Virus record (IMG/VR): IMGVR_UViG_3300030116_002612
Coordinates: 4,212 to 25,022 of that record
Source: a virus
Reading direction: 5' to 3' (one strand)
DNA: 20,811 nucleotides
The position numbers were made by a program, and so were the translations under genes. Positions within the stretch are counted from its first letter, which is position 1. Each line of letters starts with the position of its first letter. Positions 5,677-14,452 of the stretch are shown piece after piece. The notes below the pieces were generated by a model. The model searched no databases and was not told where the DNA came from. It saw only the letters and a list, made by a program, of their open reading frames with translations.

Positions 5677-6461
5677 GATTTTACCCGATAACAATAAGAA
5701 CCCCTCAAGGGACAACTCAAACCTTTTTTGTTCGTGCTGGTTCTGAAGCTGAAGCAAGGTCTGAAGCTGAAAGATTGTATGGTGGACAACTAGGTACTGG
5801 AGAAAACCAAACTCAAATCGTAACGATTGGAGACCCACAAGATGAAATACCAACCGGTCAAACCGGTAGAGGTCCACTTGGAATCATGGAACCCGGTGGT
5901 GATGTAACAAGATTAGGTGCAGATATTGGTGGAATACCTGAAGAAAGCATCCGTGGTGAAAGTGGAATGTTTCAAAGAGCATTCAATGAGTTGTTTCCAA
6001 ATGTGCCTACAGCATTTAACAGAACAATAAGAGGTCAATTTTTTTCTCCACTTTTAGCAGTTGGTGATGTAGCATCAGCATTAGGGAGAGGTTTTGGTGG
6101 TTCAATAGGAGCACTTCGTAATGTTGGACCAGAAAACGTTTATAGTACAGCAAGAAATTTATTTTCTGAATTAGTGCCTTTATCAAGAGACCCTAACCAA
6201 GGTCAGTTTAGTGAAGATATAAGAAACTTGGTTAATCCACAAGTTACTGTAGATGATGCTGGTAGATTTACACTAGGTGCTGGTGCACAACAAGCATTTA
6301 ATCTTGCAAGAGCAGGTGCAGCAGATAGGCTTGGTAGATTTACTGCTGGTAGACTTGTTCCGGGTAATTTTAATCAAATACAAGATGAATTTGCTGCTTC
6401 TGATTTACTACCACAACAAGGTGGATATTTACAATTCTTACAAAATAGATTTGGACTTTAG
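5673..6461 (+). CDS. Unknown virion-module protein, 262 residues
   Basis: The ATG overlaps the portal stop codon (ATGA), indicating translational coupling. The first 40 residues form a compact strand-strand-helix-like unit (MRFYPITIRTPQG, then GSEAEARSEAERLYGG). The rest is Gly/Ala/Phe/Arg-rich and largely low-complexity, with a mildly hydrophobic Gly/Ala stretch near 125-150 (SPLLAVGDVASALGRGFGG) and a C-terminal LLPQQGGYLQFLQNRFGL. I do not recognise a family. Position between portal and scaffold, and a composition similar to the two following proteins, suggests that this group forms an internal core or portal-associated set. No catalytic motif is visible. Confidence 0.8.
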   Translation: MRFYPITIRTPQGTTQTFFVRAGSEAEARSEAERLYGGQLGTGENQTQIVTIGDPQDEIPTGQTGRGPLGIMEPGGDVTRLGADIGGIPEESIRGESGMFQRAFNELFPNVPTAFNRTIRGQFFSPLLAVGDVASALGRGFGGSIGALRNVGPENVYSTARNLFSELVPLSRDPNQGQFSEDIRNLVNPQVTVDDAGRFTLGAGAQQAFNLARAGAADRLGRFTAGRLVPGNFNQIQDEFAASDLLPQQGGYLQFLQNRFGL

Positions 6462-6471
6462 GAGGCTGTAA

Positions 6472-6789
6472 ATGGTAATGGGACAAAACCCATTTAGTGA
6501 TTTCTTTGAGAAAGATGCTTTCGGAAGACAAGCTGCTTTTGGTGGTATGTTGCCAATGGGTGGCACATTTAATCAAGAAAACTTTTTTAGAAATCTTTAC
6601 AAACCTGTATTTACAGATTACTTAGGTGCTGTTGGTAGAGCAGGTATGCAAGGAACTAAACCACCAGACTTTACAGAGTTCTTACAAGGAATAGATTTTA
6701 GTCAAAGATTTAGAGATGCACCCATGAGTGTTACAGGAACAGGTACCAGAGGTATTACATCTCAGGGTAGATTCTTCTATGGAAGGTAA
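6472..6789 (+). CDS. Unknown small Gly/Phe-rich protein, 105 residues
   Basis: Starts at an ATG six bases after a clear GGAGG site (6462-6466); a second in-frame ATG two codons later is also possible. The product is rich in Gly, Phe, Arg and Thr, for example MLPMGGTFNQENFFRNLYKP and the C-terminal GRFFYGR, with no membrane segment or known motif. It ends two bases before the next start, so it is tightly packed in the same operon. Its compositional similarity to the flanking genes suggests a structural partner of the 1425-residue protein. Function not assigned. Confidence 0.75.
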   Translation: MVMGQNPFSDFFEKDAFGRQAAFGGMLPMGGTFNQENFFRNLYKPVFTDYLGAVGRAGMQGTKPPDFTEFLQGIDFSQRFRDAPMSVTGTGTRGITSQGRFFYGR

Positions 6790-6791
6790 GA

Positions 6792-9700
6792 ATGACATTT
6801 CAAAACTTTCAACAAGAAGACGAGTATCTAAATAGAGTTGCAAAAGAGGCTATTGGTCCAGATGTAAAAGTAAAAGATTCCGGATTATTTAGACAATTTA
6901 TTAATTTTGTTGGCGATACTTATGGTTCTTTTACAGGAGGAATCACCCGGCAAAACCAACCTTTAGATGATGGTTCTAAAGAATTTATTGGTCCGGGTGG
7001 ATACATTGACCCACAAGTTACAGGCGAAAGATTTAGAGAAACTGGAGCAGCACTTGCATCATTATTATCAAGAGGCACATTAGGTGATGAAATATTTGGT
7101 GTTCCAGTTGAAATGGGTAATTTATTTCAAGGTCCAATAGATGTTCAGGATGCAAGAGATTTTGGTGCTAAGTTTGGCACTGAAATACCAGAGGCTATAC
7201 CTTTTGTTGGTGGGCAAACACCAGCAGAACTTGCATTTGGAACTGGAGCAAGTCTTCTTAATTTACCAGACATAGCATTGACAGGATTAACTGCAGGTGC
7301 AGGACCAACAATATTAAGAAGTCTTGGAGGCACAGGTGCAGGAAGCAGAATTGCAAGAACATTTTTAGAACCTGTTGCAGGTGGACCATTTCAAAGAAGA
7401 TTAGCAGCAGAAACTGCAATTCAAGCACCAACACTGGCAACAATATCAGGTACAGAACAAAGACAACTAGAAGGTATTGCACAACCATTTGAAAATACAT
7501 TTTCTGCTTTAGCAGCAGGTGTTATACCAACTGCAGGAGGTGTTGCTGCACTAAGTAGACGAAATCTTAATCCAAGAATTTTTCCTGAACCCCCAGTTGA
7601 AGCACCAAGTGTTTTGAGGCAACAACAATTAGAAGGTGAACCAAGAGAAGAATTTTTAAGAGAAAGTTTATTTCCTGACTTTACAACTGCACCAAGTGCA
7701 CAAACTCGACAAATATTTATATCGCCAAATGTTGAAGGCACAACAAGGCAACCTGCAACAAGATTATTTCCACAACAATTTGTAGACCAAAGTAATCAAT
7801 TAAAAACAACACTTGAAAATGAAGGTGCTACAGCAAGAAACGAAGTATATACGAAATTATCAGCATTAAATGCAAATGCTGCACAATTCTTAAGTGAGCA
7901 AAATAGAAACTTACAAAACTTAGAACTCGGTTACTCTCCTGCAAATTTTAGAATGTCTATTGGTAGTTATTTTGGAACACCAGAACCAAGTATAAGAACA
8001 ACAATTGAAAACCCAGCAAACTCTGAATTGTCTGTTGCAAGAATAGTTGACATAGGTGACAAAGACCTTAAACAAGATGCAATAATTATTGTTGATAATA
8101 TAACTTCATCAGAATTACAACCAAGAACAGTAACAGACAGATTTGGCACAGAAATATTTTCAGAAAGAGATAATTTAAGAAATCTTACTTTTGGTGAAAC
8201 AATTGAGCCCGGTGTCACAAGAGATATAGCTTTTAGAATAAACTTTTCAGGCAGATTAAATGATGAAGATATTGCAGCAATTGATGCTTTAGCAAGACAG
8301 TTTGAATTGCCCGGATTTAGTGTCGGTGCAAACTATCAAAGTATTGACTACAACACTTTAAGAGCATATAATCCAGACTATATTAATGAAATAAGAAAAT
8401 TGGAGGAATTTGGACAAGAAATCAATAACTACTTTCGGAGACTTGGAAGACCTATTCTTGGAACTGAGGAATTCTCGCCGACAAAAGCAAGGCTTATCTC
8501 CAGAGAACCGTCAGATTTTAGTCAGTCGTACACCGAGTACAGAAATAACAATGCTAACAGGCTTGAGCAAATCCTCGAAAGCCAAGGAATCAAACAAGGA
8601 CTAAATCAAGACGGCTCAATAGACTTTGAAGCCATTAGACTTGCACGACCACAAACCCCTGAACAATTAGCACAACCAATTGATTTGGGTGCATTTGGGC
8701 AAAATCAAAGAAAATTAATCGTTGGTGGTGATGGCACGGATATCCCTGAAGATATATTTAAAAACTTACCAAAGAATTTAATTGATGATAAAGAATTTGT
8801 ATTTAGACTTCAATATGTTACCGATGCAGAAAAAGAGTTCTTACGACCATTCTTAGATAGAGCAAATGCTCGTGCAAGAAGAGGTGAGGCAAGAGTTCTT
8901 ACTGAAAGTGAGATTGGTTTTGTTAAGAGAAGATTTCTAGCAAGAACAAACAGCAGAATCAATGAAGACTTTAGACCATGGGAAACTGGCAACGTACAAC
9001 CCGAAAGAAGAGTAACACCACAAGAGATTGGTAACTTCTTACAAGATGTTGCAATGTTTATACCAAACACAATTGCTAGAACTAGATTTCTTGAGTCATT
9101 TGTAAAACTAGCAGACAGAGTTCCTAAACTTACTGACATAGATATTAAAAGACTAAGAAGGTTCTTTGGTAAAGACAATAAAATGGTTGATGGGGCAGAA
9201 CAAATAGTAAATGACCCACGAGCAGCAAAACCAAAGATAGATAGAGGTCTATGGAATAACTCAGTGTTTCTTGCAAAAGCAATTAGAGGTACATTAGATT
9301 TTGGTGCAGTTCTAAGACAAAACGCAATATATACAGTATCAAGACCATTTACTACTGCTAAGTCTTTTGGGCAAGCATTAAAAGCAGCTTTGAGTGACGA
9401 TGCAGTTTTAAGAAACGAGCAACTACTTGAGCAAAACCCAAACTATAATAAGTTAATTGAGTCTGGAATGCGTTGGAACAAGACCGGACAAGATGTTGCT
9501 GCTGATAGAAGAGCAGAAGCATTCATGTCAGACTTTATTGAAAAGCTACCAAAGGCATCAGTTATTGGACCTATACTTAGAGCATCTGCTAGATTCCATA
9601 CACACTTTTTAAATAACATGAGGTTTAATGTAGCAAACCAAATGTTAAGTCAAAGACGACTTAGAAAAGCAACATCACAAGCAGAGATTGATGATTTATA

Positions 9701-11069
9701 CAGACAAGTTTCAGAAATAGTAAATATCTTTACTGGAGAAGCTGATTTAAAAACAATACCAATAGCAGGTAAAAAGAAAGTTATTAGAGATGTAATGTAT
9801 CAAACAATGTGGGCACCAAGGCTTTGGTGGTCAAGAATATATTTACCAATATCAATATTAAAAAACCCAATCGTTAGAAATGAAGCAGCACTTGACTTAG
9901 CAAAATTTATTGCTGTAGGTGGAGGTATATTAACACTTGCAAACATGGACCCAGATATAAGAGTAAATTATCGTAAAGGTGAGATAGCATTTGAAGATGG
10001 AACTAAATTTAAAATATGGGGTGGATTTGAACAATTTATAAACTATGCTTTTGATTTAGCAAGAGACTACAAAACAAGTAGCACTGGTACTTACTATAAA
10101 GTTGGTGACATGGGCAATCTTGCAAATAGATGGTGGAAACAAACATCACAATATATGAGAGGTAAAGCAAACCCTGTCTTAGGAGAATTAATTGACCATA
10201 TATCTGGAGAAGATTTTTTTGGTGAAGATGCTTATGACAGATATAAAATTGAAAACTGGAAATCAATTAGTTCAAAAAACCCTGCAATACAATCATTAGC
10301 ACCGTTAGTTCTTGCTGAGATAGTTGAACTTATTGAAAATACAGATGACCCATACATGATAGCAACTGGTGCTGCAGGTGCTATGTTTGGTGTAAACGTT
10401 AACTCATACACAAACAAAGAAGATGCAGCGTTAGATGTTTATAACAAAAGATATGTTGAGTTAGAACCTTTTGAACAAAGAGTAACAAATTTACATTATT
10501 ATGCAGAAGATACAACTAGGTCTGTTCCTGAAAGCTATAAATCTTTAAGTAATATGCAAGTAAAAATGAAAGCAATCTTTGGTACTTACAATAATAATAG
10601 TGACAGAATTAGAGCATACTATGATGCAAAAGCAGAGTCTTCTAAGGAAAGAAGAGCAATCGCACAAGAAGAAGGTTTTGATTATGACGACCCGTTTTAC
10701 AAGAATCAAATAAGAAATGCAGGTACTGATGCTGAACGAGCAGCACTTGAAACTTATTACTCATTGATGGAGCAGACTACTACAGAAGATGGACTGTTTC
10801 TTTATGATGATTTTAACAGAGCAAGAGATACATTTTTGAGAGGACTGACAAAAGCAGAAAGGTCATACATATCACGAAATACTAATTTTCATGCTGAAAC
10901 AATACCTCAAGAACTATTTAGAATACTCCCCGGCAGTGAAAGAAAAAAACTATTAGATTCAATCAATGAACGTGCAAAATTAGACAGATTAACCTTGCAA
11001 CCAATTGACCAACAAATAAAAGATAGTTTTGAATCTCTGGCAGATAAGATTGAAAGCCAAGAAGATTAG
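6792..11069 (+). CDS. Giant putative internal virion protein, 1425 residues
   Basis: The largest gene, about a fifth of the window. GGAAGGTAAG precedes the ATG. Residues about 140-255 contain Ala/Gly-rich hydrophobic stretches (GASLLNLPDIALTGLTAGAG; FSALAAGVIPTAGGVAAL) that could interact with membranes. The middle (about 260-720) is hydrophilic and Asn/Arg/Glu-rich. Residues about 990-1150 look the most family-like: MWAPRLWWSRIYLPISILKN, then IAVGGGILTLANMDP, FKIWGGFEQF near 1073-1082 and LGELIDHISGEDFFGED. From memory, this combination (a W/P-R-x-x-x-S-R segment, an xWGGFxxF motif, then a GEDFFG motif) recurs in very large phage virion proteins annotated with polyvalent-protein-associated domains. 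I see no lysozyme, transglycosylase or protease signature. Likely roles are internal core or ejection protein; tape measure is less likely given the position before scaffold. The last 250 residues are charged and helical. Confidence 0.8.
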   Translation: MTFQNFQQEDEYLNRVAKEAIGPDVKVKDSGLFRQFINFVGDTYGSFTGGITRQNQPLDDGSKEFIGPGGYIDPQVTGERFRETGAALASLLSRGTLGDEIFGVPVEMGNLFQGPIDVQDARDFGAKFGTEIPEAIPFVGGQTPAELAFGTGASLLNLPDIALTGLTAGAGPTILRSLGGTGAGSRIARTFLEPVAGGPFQRRLAAETAIQAPTLATISGTEQRQLEGIAQPFENTFSALAAGVIPTAGGVAALSRRNLNPRIFPEPPVEAPSVLRQQQLEGEPREEFLRESLFPDFTTAPSAQTRQIFISPNVEGTTRQPATRLFPQQFVDQSNQLKTTLENEGATARNEVYTKLSALNANAAQFLSEQNRNLQNLELGYSPANFRMSIGSYFGTPEPSIRTTIENPANSELSVARIVDIGDKDLKQDAIIIVDNITSSELQPRTVTDRFGTEIFSERDNLRNLTFGETIEPGVTRDIAFRINFSGRLNDEDIAAIDALARQFELPGFSVGANYQSIDYNTLRAYNPDYINEIRKLEEFGQEINNYFRRLGRPILGTEEFSPTKARLISREPSDFSQSYTEYRNNNANRLEQILESQGIKQGLNQDGSIDFEAIRLARPQTPEQLAQPIDLGAFGQNQRKLIVGGDGTDIPEDIFKNLPKNLIDDKEFVFRLQYVTDAEKEFLRPFLDRANARARRGEARVLTESEIGFVKRRFLARTNSRINEDFRPWETGNVQPERRVTPQEIGNFLQDVAMFIPNTIARTRFLESFVKLADRVPKLTDIDIKRLRRFFGKDNKMVDGAEQIVNDPRAAKPKIDRGLWNNSVFLAKAIRGTLDFGAVLRQNAIYTVSRPFTTAKSFGQALKAALSDDAVLRNEQLLEQNPNYNKLIESGMRWNKTGQDVAADRRAEAFMSDFIEKLPKASVIGPILRASARFHTHFLNNMRFNVANQMLSQRRLRKATSQAEIDDLYRQVSEIVNIFTGEADLKTIPIAGKKKVIRDVMYQTMWAPRLWWSRIYLPISILKNPIVRNEAALDLAKFIAVGGGILTLANMDPDIRVNYRKGEIAFEDGTKFKIWGGFEQFINYAFDLARDYKTSSTGTYYKVGDMGNLANRWWKQTSQYMRGKANPVLGELIDHISGEDFFGEDAYDRYKIENWKSISSKNPAIQSLAPLVLAEIVELIENTDDPYMIATGAAGAMFGVNVNSYTNKEDAALDVYNKRYVELEPFEQRVTNLHYYAEDTTRSVPESYKSLSNMQVKMKAIFGTYNNNSDRIRAYYDAKAESSKERRAIAQEEGFDYDDPFYKNQIRNAGTDAERAALETYYSLMEQTTTEDGLFLYDDFNRARDTFLRGLTKAERSYISRNTNFHAETIPQELFRILPGSERKKLLDSINERAKLDRLTLQPIDQQIKDSFESLADKIESQED

Positions 11070-11109
11070 ATATACAATGTAACCAAAATTAAATATTTTA
11101 GGAGTTGTA

Positions 11110-12003
11110 ATGGTAACAGACAAACAACCTGAGAATTCAACATCTCCTGACTCGCAGCCAGAAATTTCTGAGCCTGCTGAAACTACTTCAGGCGTTGTAG
11201 ACAATACTGACCCTGCTGTGAACGAACAACTACAGCAACAAGGATTGATACAAAATGGAGCAGAGCAAGCAGAACCTACAGGAACTTCAGAGCCCGAATC
11301 AGTCGGTGCAGAACTACCTCAAAGCGTTGAGCCAACAACGAGTGTTGAAGACTCTCGTTCTTATTCGCAAGATGAATGGAGGAAAGCACAATCATCTTAC
11401 GATAAACAAATAGCAGACTTGCAAAAGTCCCAACAGGACTTGCAGGCACAATTGCAACTGAGTCAATCAGAAGCAACGATAGAAGCTAAGAGAAGAGAAC
11501 TTCAACAGCAGTATGAGATGCAAGGATATGCTCCTGAGCAGGCACAACAACTTTCTACACAAGCTGCATCACAAGAGAGGCAAATGCTTCAGATACAGCA
11601 GGAGAAAGATAGACTGCTTGCACAACAGCAGCAATTATCTCAATCATCAGAACATACTGCAAAGGTAGCAACGGCAAGGCAATTGCTTTTGGAGAAGGGC
11701 ATTAAGCCCGAACAGAAAGTAGGCAAGAGCACAGCTTATGATGTGTTAATGTCAACTGTCGACCCAACTGCAATGCAGTCAATGGCTGAAAGTATCGCTG
11801 ACTTAACAGTCCAGCAGCAACGTGTACTTGATGCACAGCAGAGCAAGGTACCGAGTACGGGACCTTCGCAGGAACTTCAGTCAGGACAGCCTTCGCCTGC
11901 AGCACCATTAAATGAGAAAACTTTAATGGAACGCTACTTAGCAGGTGACAATGACCCGAAGGTTATTGAATATGCAAGAAGAGTAGCTTCCGGTGACATA
12001 TAG
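11110..12003 (+). CDS. Capsid scaffolding protein (probable)
   Basis: A 297-residue, strongly hydrophilic protein immediately before the major capsid gene, the usual place for scaffold. AGGAG lies just before the ATG. The first 85 residues are acidic, Ser/Thr/Pro/Glu-rich and likely disordered. Residues about 85-185 are Gln/Glu/Lys-rich heptad-like helix (DEWRKAQSSYDKQIADLQKS; QIQQEKDRLLAQQQQL), a probable coiled coil. A Pro/Ser/Gln linker leads to a C-terminal helical end (NEKTLMERYLAGDNDPKVIEYARR), of the kind that binds coat protein in other scaffolds. Scaffolds direct capsid assembly and then leave or are degraded; no protease gene is visible nearby. Assignment rests on composition and neighbourhood. 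Confidence 0.82.
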   Translation: MVTDKQPENSTSPDSQPEISEPAETTSGVVDNTDPAVNEQLQQQGLIQNGAEQAEPTGTSEPESVGAELPQSVEPTTSVEDSRSYSQDEWRKAQSSYDKQIADLQKSQQDLQAQLQLSQSEATIEAKRRELQQQYEMQGYAPEQAQQLSTQAASQERQMLQIQQEKDRLLAQQQQLSQSSEHTAKVATARQLLLEKGIKPEQKVGKSTAYDVLMSTVDPTAMQSMAESIADLTVQQQRVLDAQQSKVPSTGPSQELQSGQPSPAAPLNEKTLMERYLAGDNDPKVIEYARRVASGDI

Positions 12004-12016
12004 GAGATAAACGAAT

Positions 12017-12889
12017 ATGGCAACCACAGCAACTACTGGGAATTTAGAAAATGCCCAGAACATAATAATTACTGCTGCTAGGTTTACTGAAGAGCACAAT
12101 GCTCCTGCTATGGCTTTGATTGAGCAAATGAATTTGCCAAAAGGGGCTAAACAGGTAACTGTGCCAAAAGTAGGTCAAATGACTATTTCTGATTTACAAG
12201 ACGGATTCGACATTGTTGATGACGAAGAAATCGGAATGACAACTGTAGACCTCACTGCTTCAGAAGTCGGAGCAAAAGTAGTTTTGACAGATAAATTAAT
12301 CAGGCAATCTGCAAACAACATTTTTTCAATTGTAGGTAGACAGCTTGGTGATGCAATGGCAAGAAAAAAGGACACTGATGTCCACGCATTGTACTCAGGA
12401 TTAAACGGTGGTACTACTTTTGGTGCTGCTGGTGCAACAATGAGTCTTGCAAACATAGCAGGTGCAATCGCAAATGCTAAAGGACAAAAGTTTGGTTCGC
12501 AGATTTACATCTTGCAACACCCTTTTGCAACCTTTGACATTGCTAACACAGCAGTAACAGCAACAGGTGCAGCAGCCGGTATTCCGGATGGATTTGCAAC
12601 TGACTTGTTAAATAACTTCTTCTCAAACATTAGACCACTTAACGGTGTTCCAATCTTTGAAGATGGTAACTTGTCAGTTGACTCATCTGATGATGCAGTT
12701 GGAGTTATTGCAGACAAATCAGCACTAGGTGTACTTAAATCAGTAGACACTAGAACTGAAAGACAAAGAGATGCTTCAATGAGAGCAACTGAAATTATAA
12801 TTACAGCAGACTACGGTGTGTTTGAAATTGATGATTCAAAGGGTGCACCTTTGACATTTGATGCTTCAGCCCCTGCATCTGGTGCGTAA
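12017..12889 (+). CDS. Major capsid protein, HK97-like fold (probable)
   Basis: A 290-residue protein following the scaffold gene; GGAG (12003-12006) serves as ribosome binding site. The sequence starts with a helix (LENAQNIIITAARFTEEHNA), then beta-rich segments (KQVTVPKVGQMTISDL), a conserved-looking helix (VVLTDKLIRQSANNIFSIVG) and a Gly/Ala-rich core (ALYSGLNGGTTFGAAGATMS), followed by YILQHPFATFDI, NGVPIFEDGNL and a C-terminal strand region (EIIITADYGVFEIDD). The order N-arm, E-loop-like strands, spine helix and A-domain fits short HK97-fold capsid proteins of marine phages. There is no long propeptide, which agrees with a separate scaffold gene. It should be the most abundant virion protein. 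Confidence 0.88.
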   Translation: MATTATTGNLENAQNIIITAARFTEEHNAPAMALIEQMNLPKGAKQVTVPKVGQMTISDLQDGFDIVDDEEIGMTTVDLTASEVGAKVVLTDKLIRQSANNIFSIVGRQLGDAMARKKDTDVHALYSGLNGGTTFGAAGATMSLANIAGAIANAKGQKFGSQIYILQHPFATFDIANTAVTATGAAAGIPDGFATDLLNNFFSNIRPLNGVPIFEDGNLSVDSSDDAVGVIADKSALGVLKSVDTRTERQRDASMRATEIIITADYGVFEIDDSKGAPLTFDASAPASGA

Positions 12890-12904
12890 ACATTAGGAGA
12901 ATAG

Positions 12905-13291
12905 ATGGATACTAGAGAACGTGCAGAAAAGAGACAAGAGTTAATAGCTTCGGGCTATGCTTGGGACATGATTGATAACTGGCAATCTAAAACAGATTTG
13001 TTCTGGCACATCGATAAAAAGAATGCTACTGGAGGAATAGGTTTTAAAAAAGGCACAGTGATTAAGAATGTACCGGGGACACCTGACTACTTACTTAAGA
13101 TGGCTCGTAAAGGTGCGTACTCCTATCCACCTACTACTAATTGTGAATGCAATCATTGTAGTTACGAAAGAAAAAAAGAAGAGGCAGTGGATGTAACCAT
13201 TGACCGAGTTCCTGCCTCTTCTTCAAATAAACAAATATCGGTTGATGACGGGGTGTATAATAAACCCGAGGAAAAACAGGAGATAATATAA
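12905..13291 (+). CDS. Hypothetical Cys-cluster protein, 128 residues
   Basis: Starts after an AGGAG site (12895-12899) downstream of the capsid gene. The N-terminal half is helical and charged (TRERAEKRQELIASGYAWDM); the centre contains the cluster Cys80-Glu-Cys82-Asn-His84-Cys85, which could bind a metal or make a disulfide. The C-terminal 35 residues are polar and probably disordered. The stop overlaps the next ATG by one base (TAATG). Position between capsid and decoration-like gene suggests a capsid or head-completion role, but no family is recognised. With only one cluster a complete zinc site would need ligands from another chain or from upstream His residues. Confidence 0.8.
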   Translation: MDTRERAEKRQELIASGYAWDMIDNWQSKTDLFWHIDKKNATGGIGFKKGTVIKNVPGTPDYLLKMARKGAYSYPPTTNCECNHCSYERKKEEAVDVTIDRVPASSSNKQISVDDGVYNKPEEKQEII

Positions 13292-14022
13292 TGTCATTTC
13301 CACAAACAATTATGGGTAAACCGGGATGGGAGAAGCAAACTTCTACATCTCAAAAACATAAATTAGGAACACCAATGCAAGTTGGTGAAAGAACCTTTAG
13401 ATACGTTGAAGCTGGTGAAGCTATCGTTGCTGGAAACCTTACTATGGGTAAAGCAGGAACAGCAGCACACCAAGTTGACTTGGCTGTTGAAGCAGCATCA
13501 GTAGGTGATACAACTATCACACTATCTGGTTCGCTTACAATAACTGAAGACTTATACAAAGATGGATACTTAATCTTCAATGACGTTGGAGAAGAAGGTC
13601 ATTTTTACAAAGTAAAAGGTAACACTGCTGTATCTTCAGCAACAGGTTGTGTAGTTACAATCGATGAAGAAGATGGTCTAGTAACTGCGATTACTACATC
13701 ACAGCAAGTAGGACTTTACGAAAATCCTTACAAGGATATAGAAAAACATGATGGTAGCGATATTGACCACGCACCACTCGGATGGACTTGTGTTGACATA
13801 GCATCAGGTTCATACGGTTGGATTTGCGTAAGTGGATTCACTGCTGCATTAATTGAAGGAACTCCGGGAGCAGGATTACCATTAGTTGCATCTAACAGTG
13901 CAGATGGTTCTGTTGAAATCTTAGATTCTGATGATGATGCAGAAGGAACTATCGTTGCATACATGGGTCCAATCGCTGGTGTTAACGGTGAGTACGGACT
14001 TATCAAAGCAAACTTAGAATAA
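13291..14022 (+). CDS. Capsid decoration-like structural protein, 243 residues
   Basis: Overlaps the previous stop by one base, with GGAG ten bases upstream. The protein is almost entirely beta-rich. Residues about 68-148 form one unit (GDTTITLSGSLTITEDLYKDG, then GHFYKVKGNT and a GLYENP end) and residues about 160-243 a second one (PLGWTCVDI, YGWICVSGF, GTIVAYMGPIAG). The acidic, Thr/Gly-rich composition and the location one gene after the major capsid protein fit a capsid-stabilising or decoration protein. The first unit resembles a segment of the adaptor encoded at 18122-19396. A strong hairpin terminator follows the gene, so it probably ends the head transcription unit. Function is inferred. 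Confidence 0.7.
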   Translation: MSFPQTIMGKPGWEKQTSTSQKHKLGTPMQVGERTFRYVEAGEAIVAGNLTMGKAGTAAHQVDLAVEAASVGDTTITLSGSLTITEDLYKDGYLIFNDVGEEGHFYKVKGNTAVSSATGCVVTIDEEDGLVTAITTSQQVGLYENPYKDIEKHDGSDIDHAPLGWTCVDIASGSYGWICVSGFTAALIEGTPGAGLPLVASNSADGSVEILDSDDDAEGTIVAYMGPIAGVNGEYGLIKANLE

Positions 14023-14035
14023 CATCTAATGGCAT

Positions 14036-14076
14036 AAGTGGGAGGATTGTTTCCTTTCGGTTCTCCCACTTTCTTA
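14036..14076 (+). terminator. Hairpin terminator after the head genes
   Basis: AAGTGGGAG (14036-14044) pairs perfectly with CTCCCACTT (14063-14071) around an 18-base loop, followed by TTTCTT. Nine pairs plus a U-rich tail fit a factor-independent terminator, possibly partial, that separates head genes from tail genes and allows different expression levels. Confidence 0.7.
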
Positions 14077-14080
14077 AATT

Positions 14081-14452
14081 ATGGTTACAGAATATAACGG
14101 AAACATAGATGGACTTTGGACCCCACAGGGTTCAGTTGTAACTCGTGTCGTAGACTTAGGTGGAGACACAGGTGCAAAAGTTTATCATTTCAAGGTTAAA
14201 GACCCTGTAACCGGTAAACTCTTTGAACTAAGGGTGCTTGGAGACGACACTCATAGTAAAGCAGAGATAGAAGACTTAGCAGGTAATGCTTATGAAAAAT
14301 GGCTTTTAGATATGAGAGCAAAAGAACATAAGAGAAAACCTACAGCAGAGGAAAAAAAAGAAATTGGTAAAATCATCCGTGAGATGAAAGAATATTGGAA
14401 GAAGAGGAATGAGTCTTCAACTGGTAAATTATATTTTGAAGGAGCCAAATGA
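14081..14452 (+). CDS. Hypothetical protein, 123 residues
   Basis: The ATG lies five bases after the U-rich tail of the terminator and has no purine-rich ribosome site of its own, which is unusual in this operon. The first half is beta-rich (GSVVTRVVDLGGDTGAKVYH; GKLFELRVLGDD), the second half is a Lys/Glu-rich amphipathic helix (EEKKEIGKIIREMKEYWKKR). It ends in an ATGA overlap with the following gene. The position at the start of the tail block suggests a head-completion or tail-assembly protein; a chaperone-like role is possible but not shown. No family recognised. Confidence 0.75.
   Translation: MVTEYNGNIDGLWTPQGSVVTRVVDLGGDTGAKVYHFKVKDPVTGKLFELRVLGDDTHSKAEIEDLAGNAYEKWLLDMRAKEHKRKPTAEEKKEIGKIIREMKEYWKKRNESSTGKLYFEGAK

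Noticed and set aside
8410-8604. 64-codon frame overlapping the giant gene
   Set aside because: No ribosome site immediately before the ATG and a Lys/Ser-rich product; not called as a gene, though the codon-usage shift around it is kept as a finding.
11110-12003. Head protease fused to scaffold
   Set aside because: No serine-protease motif is visible; the N-terminus is disordered and acidic, the rest coiled coil.
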